6,485 bases of DNA, from NCBI GenBank assembly GCA_910588315.1, contig CAJUQF010000110.1:1-6485 (forward strand), given 5' to 3'. The position numbers were made by a program, and so were the translations under genes. Of the stretch, positions 1 to 3,807 are shown one piece after another (the first letter of the stretch is position 1; every line of letters starts with the position of its first letter). Under the pieces are notes generated by a model. That model searched no databases. It was not told where the DNA came from and was given only the letters and a program-made list of their open reading frames with translations. The stretch is from an uncultured Christensenellaceae bacterium (GTDB lineage: Bacteria; Bacillota; Clostridia; Christensenellales; Pumilibacteraceae).

Positions 1-386
1 GCAATAACCGCGGCGCAGTCGACGGCGGCGCGAACGGTTATTGGATAGGCGGTATCGCCGGTGTGCAGGGCGGCGGGACGAACGGCTCGACGATAGAGAA
101 CTGCGAAAATCTCGGCGACGTGACGGGCGGCGGCAGCGGTAAAGGCGGCATAGGCGGTATGACCGGCAGCAGTTACGATAAAGTCGTATTGCGCCGTTGC
201 GTCAATCGCGGATCGATAAAAGGCAATACCGGTTATGTCGGCGGACTTGTCGGCGAAAACCGCGCGGGAGCCACGGTCGCGTATTGCGAGAACTACGGCG
301 GCGGCGCTTTGTTCGGTTCGGATTCTTCGGCCGAAGAACTTGTTTACGGCAATATAAATCACGACAGCGAAACGGAGAATAGTTGA
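1..386 (+). CDS. GLUG-repeat surface protein, C-terminal end (5' truncated)
   Basis: The reading frame is already open at base 3 and ends at TGA 384-386, giving 127 visible codons of a longer protein; the true start lies upstream of the window. What is visible is almost entirely Gly/Asn-rich repeats of about 29-34 residues. Each has a core such as YVGGLVGEN, a Val/Ile-containing strand and a closing Cys followed by an ENxG or VNRG turn. This pattern matches the GLUG motif found in large secreted or cell-surface proteins of Firmicutes and Bacteroidetes, which are predicted beta-solenoid-like and often adhesive. The last roughly 25 residues (GSDSSAEELVYGNINHDSE...) are acidic. They contain no LPXTG sorting signal, no S-layer homology domain and no hydrophobic tail, so any cell-wall anchor must be N-terminal and out of view. 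The stop is 6 nt before the next gene, which suggests one operon with the two downstream lipoproteins. The specific ligand or function is not recognisable. Confidence 0.8.
   Translation, partial: NNRGAVDGGANGYWIGGIAGVQGGGTNGSTIENCENLGDVTGGGSGKGGIGGMTGSSYDKVVLRRCVNRGSIKGNTGYVGGLVGENRAGATVAYCENYGGGALFGSDSSAEELVYGNINHDSETENS
3..317 (+). repeat. Tandem GLUG-like protein repeats (about 3.3 units)
   Basis: Translated in frame, the units run approximately 3-104 (34 aa, ending TIENC), 105-200 (32 aa, ending VLRRC), 201-287 (29 aa, ending TVAYC), and a partial unit at 288-317 (ENYGGGALFG). Shared positions are an N-x-G turn at the start, a central GG[IL][AGV]G and a Cys as last residue. The units shorten toward the C-terminus, as is common at the end of a solenoid array. 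The similarity is at protein level; the nucleotide repeats are diverged. Confidence 0.7.
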
Positions 387-392
387 CGGAAA

Positions 393-1589
393 ATGAAAAA
401 GATACTGGCTTTGACCGTCGCCGCTTTGGCGTTTGCGCTTTGCGCGTGCGGTTCGACGGAGAGCGTAAACGCAAACCCCGATCGCAAGGAAATTTCGATC
501 TGTACGGTCGATCCGACCTGTTGTGTGGATGGATATACGGAGCATACGTTTTCGGATGGGTATGTTTGCCGCGATAATTTTACGCCTAAGCGCGAGCATG
601 ATTATTTGGAATTTTCATACGGCGCGGAGAAAAATTTAACGCGTTATATCTGCCGCGAGTGCGGTACGGAAAAACTCGAATATGCGGAGACGGAAGTATC
701 GACGGATGTCGAGATCGACCGCGACAGGGCGCGCCCGTCGTTCGCCGGACTCGACGTCATGGCGTGCGCGATGATAATAGAGCGCAACGCCGACGATGCT
801 ATCCGCGCGATACGTACTGCGGAGTCGCACGGTGCGTTCGGGTTTATGGTTTATATAAGTTGCATGGATCCGGAAGAGCGCACGCTCGAAAAGTTTGAAC
901 GCATTATGTATTGCACGGATAAACCCGTTCTCACGATAGCGTACGGCGCAAGCACGTTTTTCCCGCAAAACTTTACTTCGGAAGATATGGCGGAAATTTT
1001 AAAACTGAGCGTGCTTGCCGGTGCGGCGGCGGTAGATATGCCGGGATATTTGTTCGACGATTACGGCGCTATGCCGGGCGTGTTAAAAGCGAACATGACA
1101 TATTGGGAAGAGCGCGGTTATGATATGAGCTTTGTATCGGCAATGCCAAAGGAAGTTTGCGGCAATACCGAAGTTCTCGAGCGTCAAAAGCGATTTATCG
1201 ACGAGATACATGCGCTCGGCGGAGAAGTTCTTATCTCCGTACATGCCGGCGTAACGATGACGAGTTCGCAGATCATCGCGCTTAACGAGTTCATTAAAGA
1301 TCAAGACCCGGATATTATTAAACTCGTATTGTCCGGCAATTCAAAAGATACCGTGATAGAACATCTCAAAGCCTGCATGGAGTTGGAAAAACTTCAAATG
1401 GCGGGTGCGTTCGACTGTAAGTTTTCCGTCCACGGGCAAAGCACTCTGTCGCGGCTCATGTGTCCGATGTTCGGCTCGTACATAGCGTTTTGCGTGGACA
1501 GATATACCGAAGTAGAGACCAATATTCAGATAGAACTCGATACTATGGTCGCTATACTGAATTCGCCCGAGTTTAAAGGTGCGAAATGA
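393..1589 (+). CDS. Lipoprotein with a divergent type I 3-dehydroquinase-like (AroD-type) domain
   Basis: This 398-aa protein starts with a lipoprotein signal peptide (MKK, hydrophobic 4-16, lipobox LCAC with Cys19 as the likely lipidated residue), so it should sit on the outer face of the membrane. Residues 33-95 form a Cys-rich segment (DPTCCVDGYTEHTF..., CREC at 87-90) resembling degenerate CxxC repeats of Clostridia surface proteins. Residues about 116-395 resemble type I dehydroquinase, a TIM-barrel enzyme that dehydrates 3-dehydroquinate through a lysine Schiff base. Aligned by eye to E. coli AroD, ISVH gives His284 (His143), DIIKLVL gives Lys310 (Lys170), and LSRLMCPMFGS gives Arg354 (Arg213). 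The EWRVD segment (Glu46, Arg48) and the Arg82 and Glu86 positions are not conserved. AroD is about 250 aa, so the domain length fits. The ATG at 393 is the only start that gives the signal peptide; its ribosome site is weak (GGAG at 374-377, or GACGGA just upstream). The stop overlaps the next start by 4 nt. Substrate and pathway are unknown. Confidence 0.75.
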   Translation: MKKILALTVAALAFALCACGSTESVNANPDRKEISICTVDPTCCVDGYTEHTFSDGYVCRDNFTPKREHDYLEFSYGAEKNLTRYICRECGTEKLEYAETEVSTDVEIDRDRARPSFAGLDVMACAMIIERNADDAIRAIRTAESHGAFGFMVYISCMDPEERTLEKFERIMYCTDKPVLTIAYGASTFFPQNFTSEDMAEILKLSVLAGAAAVDMPGYLFDDYGAMPGVLKANMTYWEERGYDMSFVSAMPKEVCGNTEVLERQKRFIDEIHALGGEVLISVHAGVTMTSSQIIALNEFIKDQDPDIIKLVLSGNSKDTVIEHLKACMELEKLQMAGAFDCKFSVHGQSTLSRLMCPMFGSYIAFCVDRYTEVETNIQIELDTMVAILNSPEFKGAK

Positions 1590-3661
1590 AGAAGTTCGCT
1601 TTTTTGCCGATGCTTGTTGCGCTGTCGTTTGTTTTTTGGGGTTGCGGCGGTGAAAGCGGATCGCATGACATGCAAAACGGCGATGCGCTGTCAAGCGCTG
1701 TGCAACGGGAAAACGACTATGTAAACGTCATACTGCTTGCCGGCGAAGAAAACTGTTTGGGATATGCTTATGCAAACCGCTTGCGCGATACCGACGAGCG
1801 TACAAACGTATCGAAAGAAAAATTCGCCGAGTATAAGCGCGGGTATGACAATGTAAAAATCAATTATGCCAACATGCGCAAAAAGGACAGCGCGCTTACA
1901 AAAAGCGACGGATTTGTAAACGCGTCGATCGGCTGCGGCACGTTTTCGGACGAGACAGGCGGCGCATTCGGCCCGGAACTCGGATTGGCGGAGTATTTGG
2001 CGTATGCGTATCCCGACGATACTACGTATATCATAAAATATGCGGCGTGTGCGCCGTCGGCTATGAATTTGCAATGGCACGCGAGCGGTATCCATTACAA
2101 AGAAATGATAAGTTTTTTCGACGGTGCGCTGTCTATGCTTGAAACTTCCAATATCGATTTCAGAGTGTCGGCGTTCATGTTTGTGCAAGGCGAGTCGGAC
2201 GCGCGTTATCACAGCGACGTATATTACGAAAAATTGACAGTATTCGCCGATTCCGTTCGTGAAAGATTCGATCGTTACGCGCCGGAGTGCGGCATCGCTT
2301 TTATCGATGCGGGTATCCCGCGATATTATATCGGGTATGATAAACTGAACGATATAAAGAAAAAGTTCGCACAGTCGGATTCGCGCAATTATTATATAGA
2401 TACGGTCGCTGCCGGAATAGATACCGAACTCGATAATACCGATCGTAAACATTACGACGGGATATCGCAGCTCAAATTCGGTAATCTTTTGGGCCGCGCG
2501 TTTCGTGAGTCCGTTGCGTATGTCGCGGATTACTCAAAGCGCATGACGGCTCCGGAAGGCGCCGAATATACCGACGGAGAGCAATGCGGAGATTATTCGC
2601 TCGACGTGTATTGCGACGGAAAGTTTGCGCGATCGAAATGGGCGTTCGAGACCGTCGATGATGATCTGCATGTAATTGCAGACGTAACAGACGCCGTAGT
2701 GACGGCGGACGACGGTATAGCTTTGTCCGTTGCGTATTCGGACGGAACTGTATTGGATGTAAGTTTGTATGCCGACGGAGAGATAACGGTAGCCGAAGGC
2801 GATACGACGTTATGGGCGGACGATCTCGGTATAAAAGGGAAAATATCTTATCGGCGTGACGGCGACGAGCTTAACGGTTATGCAGTCGAACTGACCGTCC
2901 CCGGGAGCGACGCGAGCATTGATTTTGCGCTCGTAAATTCCGACATATCATGTGCGCGTAGATATTACACCGCGCTCGGCGCGAAACACGGCAGACCGTC
3001 CACGTATATGAAGATCGAATCGAAAAAACTCGTTGCGGGACCTTATGCCGCGAGCGGCGCTACGCTTGGTAACGGCGGACCGTTCGAAGCGACCGAGGGT
3101 TGGGATCTTTCGTGCGATGACGGCGGCGACCATGCCTCGGCATTCATGACGAGCGGCGTGCCGGATAACAATATATTTTTCAGAGATGTATGCGCGACGC
3201 GGTTGTATGCGGAAGTTTATATCACGGCAGGCGATATATACAACGGCGATGCGTTCCCTAAATTCGGGATAAAATTGACAAACGCAAACGGGAGAGGTTT
3301 TTATTATTATGTCGACGCCGCGGCGGTTGCCGATACGCCGGTCGGTACCGCATTGGGTTACGTCACATTCGCTAACGGCTCGTATAATAACGATTGGACC
3401 GTGACGGGCAAGACCGTCGGCGTGACGTCGGACGTTTACCGTAACGGCAATTATATAAAACTCGCCGTATATCGCGACGGCGACGCCGTGACTATGTTTT
3501 GCGACGACAAACCTGTTTTGACGATAGCGAACAATTTTTGCAAGCTCGGGCTTACCGCAACGTATGTTTCGATAAGTTCGTTCAACACGTTGTTGTCCGT
3601 CAAGGATTATCGAGTGGCCGTCGGGGATGAAGTCGAAAAGTTTTTGCCGAAAAATATATAA
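1586..3661 (+). CDS. Lipoprotein with SASA/CE6-like esterase domain lacking the nucleophilic Ser, plus C-terminal beta-rich modules
   Basis: This 691-aa exported protein begins with a lipoprotein-type signal (MKKFAFLPMLVALSFVFWGC, Cys20; Phe at -3 is not typical). Residues about 45-312 match the SASA family (PF03629; sialate O-acetylesterase and CE6 acetyl-xylan esterases, SGNH fold). The visible markers are VILLAGEENCLG at 48-59 at the GQSN nucleophile block, FGPELGLAEYLA at 128-139, KYAACAPSAMNLQW at 151-164, FVQGESDAR at 199-207, and DRKHYDGISQLKFG at 286-299 containing the catalytic DxxH. The nucleophile block reads GEEN, so Glu55 stands where Ser is expected. Residues about 330-455 (DDDLHVIADVTDAV...) look like a CBM9-like beta-sandwich; residues about 480-680 look like a concanavalin-like jelly roll. 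Both module assignments are tentative. The start overlaps the upstream stop as ATGA, with AAAGGT at 1575-1580 as ribosome site, so translation is probably coupled. The protein may bind or modify acetylated glycans at the cell surface. Confidence 0.78.
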   Translation: MKKFAFLPMLVALSFVFWGCGGESGSHDMQNGDALSSAVQRENDYVNVILLAGEENCLGYAYANRLRDTDERTNVSKEKFAEYKRGYDNVKINYANMRKKDSALTKSDGFVNASIGCGTFSDETGGAFGPELGLAEYLAYAYPDDTTYIIKYAACAPSAMNLQWHASGIHYKEMISFFDGALSMLETSNIDFRVSAFMFVQGESDARYHSDVYYEKLTVFADSVRERFDRYAPECGIAFIDAGIPRYYIGYDKLNDIKKKFAQSDSRNYYIDTVAAGIDTELDNTDRKHYDGISQLKFGNLLGRAFRESVAYVADYSKRMTAPEGAEYTDGEQCGDYSLDVYCDGKFARSKWAFETVDDDLHVIADVTDAVVTADDGIALSVAYSDGTVLDVSLYADGEITVAEGDTTLWADDLGIKGKISYRRDGDELNGYAVELTVPGSDASIDFALVNSDISCARRYYTALGAKHGRPSTYMKIESKKLVAGPYAASGATLGNGGPFEATEGWDLSCDDGGDHASAFMTSGVPDNNIFFRDVCATRLYAEVYITAGDIYNGDAFPKFGIKLTNANGRGFYYYVDAAAVADTPVGTALGYVTFANGSYNNDWTVTGKTVGVTSDVYRNGNYIKLAVYRDGDAVTMFCDDKPVLTIANNFCKLGLTATYVSISSFNTLLSVKDYRVAVGDEVEKFLPKNI

Positions 3662-3672
3662 ACTTTATATAT
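3654..3672. repeat. AT-only palindrome over the stop codon
   Basis: ATATATAAA (3654-3662) and TTTATATAT (3664-3672) are perfect inverted 9-nt arms around a single C. The left arm contains the TAA stop of the SASA-like gene (3659-3661). With only A/T pairs and no room for a loop, it would be a weak hairpin. It may simply reflect the AT-rich intergenic sequence. No function is assigned. Confidence 0.35.
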
Positions 3673-3692
3673 AAATATAACAGAATAAAAAA

Positions 3693-3715
3693 CTTTTGCG
3701 TTTTTGCGTCAAAAG
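3693..3715 (-). terminator. Possible weak hairpin terminator, U-tract only in minus orientation
   Basis: CTTTTG (3693-3698) pairs with CAAAAG (3710-3715), with two further inner C-G pairs if one T is bulged. On the + strand the hairpin is preceded by six A's and followed by CCTTGAAA, with no T-run, so as a terminator for the upstream operon it is poor. Read on the minus strand it is followed by TTTTTTATT, the normal layout of an intrinsic terminator, yet no minus-strand gene is visible to need it. It could act bidirectionally. The stem is short and AT-rich, so confidence is low. Confidence 0.3.
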
Positions 3716-3717
3716 CC

Positions 3718-3746
3718 TTGAAATGTGTTGCACTCTATGTTATAAT
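3718..3746 (+). promoter_or_regulatory. Vegetative (sigma-A/sigma-70 type) promoter for ftsK
   Basis: TTGAAA at 3718-3723 is a 5-of-6 match to the -35 consensus. After a 17-bp spacer, TATAAT at 3741-3746 is a perfect -10, and TGT just before it (3738-3740) gives an extended -10. Transcription would begin near 3753, leaving a leader of about 55 nt before the GTG start. The AT-rich stretch upstream (3654-3692) could help as an UP-like region. This suggests strong, constitutive expression independent of the upstream lipoprotein genes. Confidence 0.85.
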
Positions 3747-3793
3747 TTAAGGTGCGTAGAAATATATGCTGGTTTTTCTATGACTTTTTACCG

Positions 3794-3801
3794 AGAAGAG
3801 G
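3794..3801 (+). promoter_or_regulatory. Ribosome binding site selecting the GTG start of ftsK
   Basis: AGAAGAGG lies 6 nt upstream of GTG 3808-3810, ideal spacing for a Shine-Dalgarno element. An in-frame TGA at 3781-3783 closes the frame upstream, and no ATG occurs between that stop and this GTG. The next in-frame ATG is at residue 53, inside the hydrophobic region. This fixes GTG 3808 as the start. Confidence 0.85.
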
Positions 3802-3807
3802 CGTACG

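Noticed and set aside
383..577. Short + strand frame overlapping the start of the dehydroquinase-like gene
   Set aside because: It is an out-of-frame reading of the lipoprotein signal region. The 393 frame has a proper signal peptide, a lipobox and a full-length domain.
1691..2452. 253-codon open frame on the minus strand opposite the SASA-like gene
   Set aside because: Also in exact register with the + strand gene and explained by the same avoidance of TTA, CTA and TCA. The + strand carries conserved SASA motifs; the antisense product resembles nothing recognisable.
3757..3780. Inverted repeat TAGAAA/TTTCTA in the ftsK leader, possible riboswitch or operator
   Set aside because: A 6-bp AT-rich stem with a 12-nt loop is expected by chance in such sequence, and no known riboswitch core is recognisable.
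3766..3783. Five-codon micro-ORF (MLVFL) in the ftsK leader, possible leader peptide
   Set aside because: The SD-like AAGGTG at 3749-3754 lies at or upstream of the predicted transcription start, so it would not be in the mRNA. There is no run of regulatory codons and no attenuator-like hairpin pair after it.
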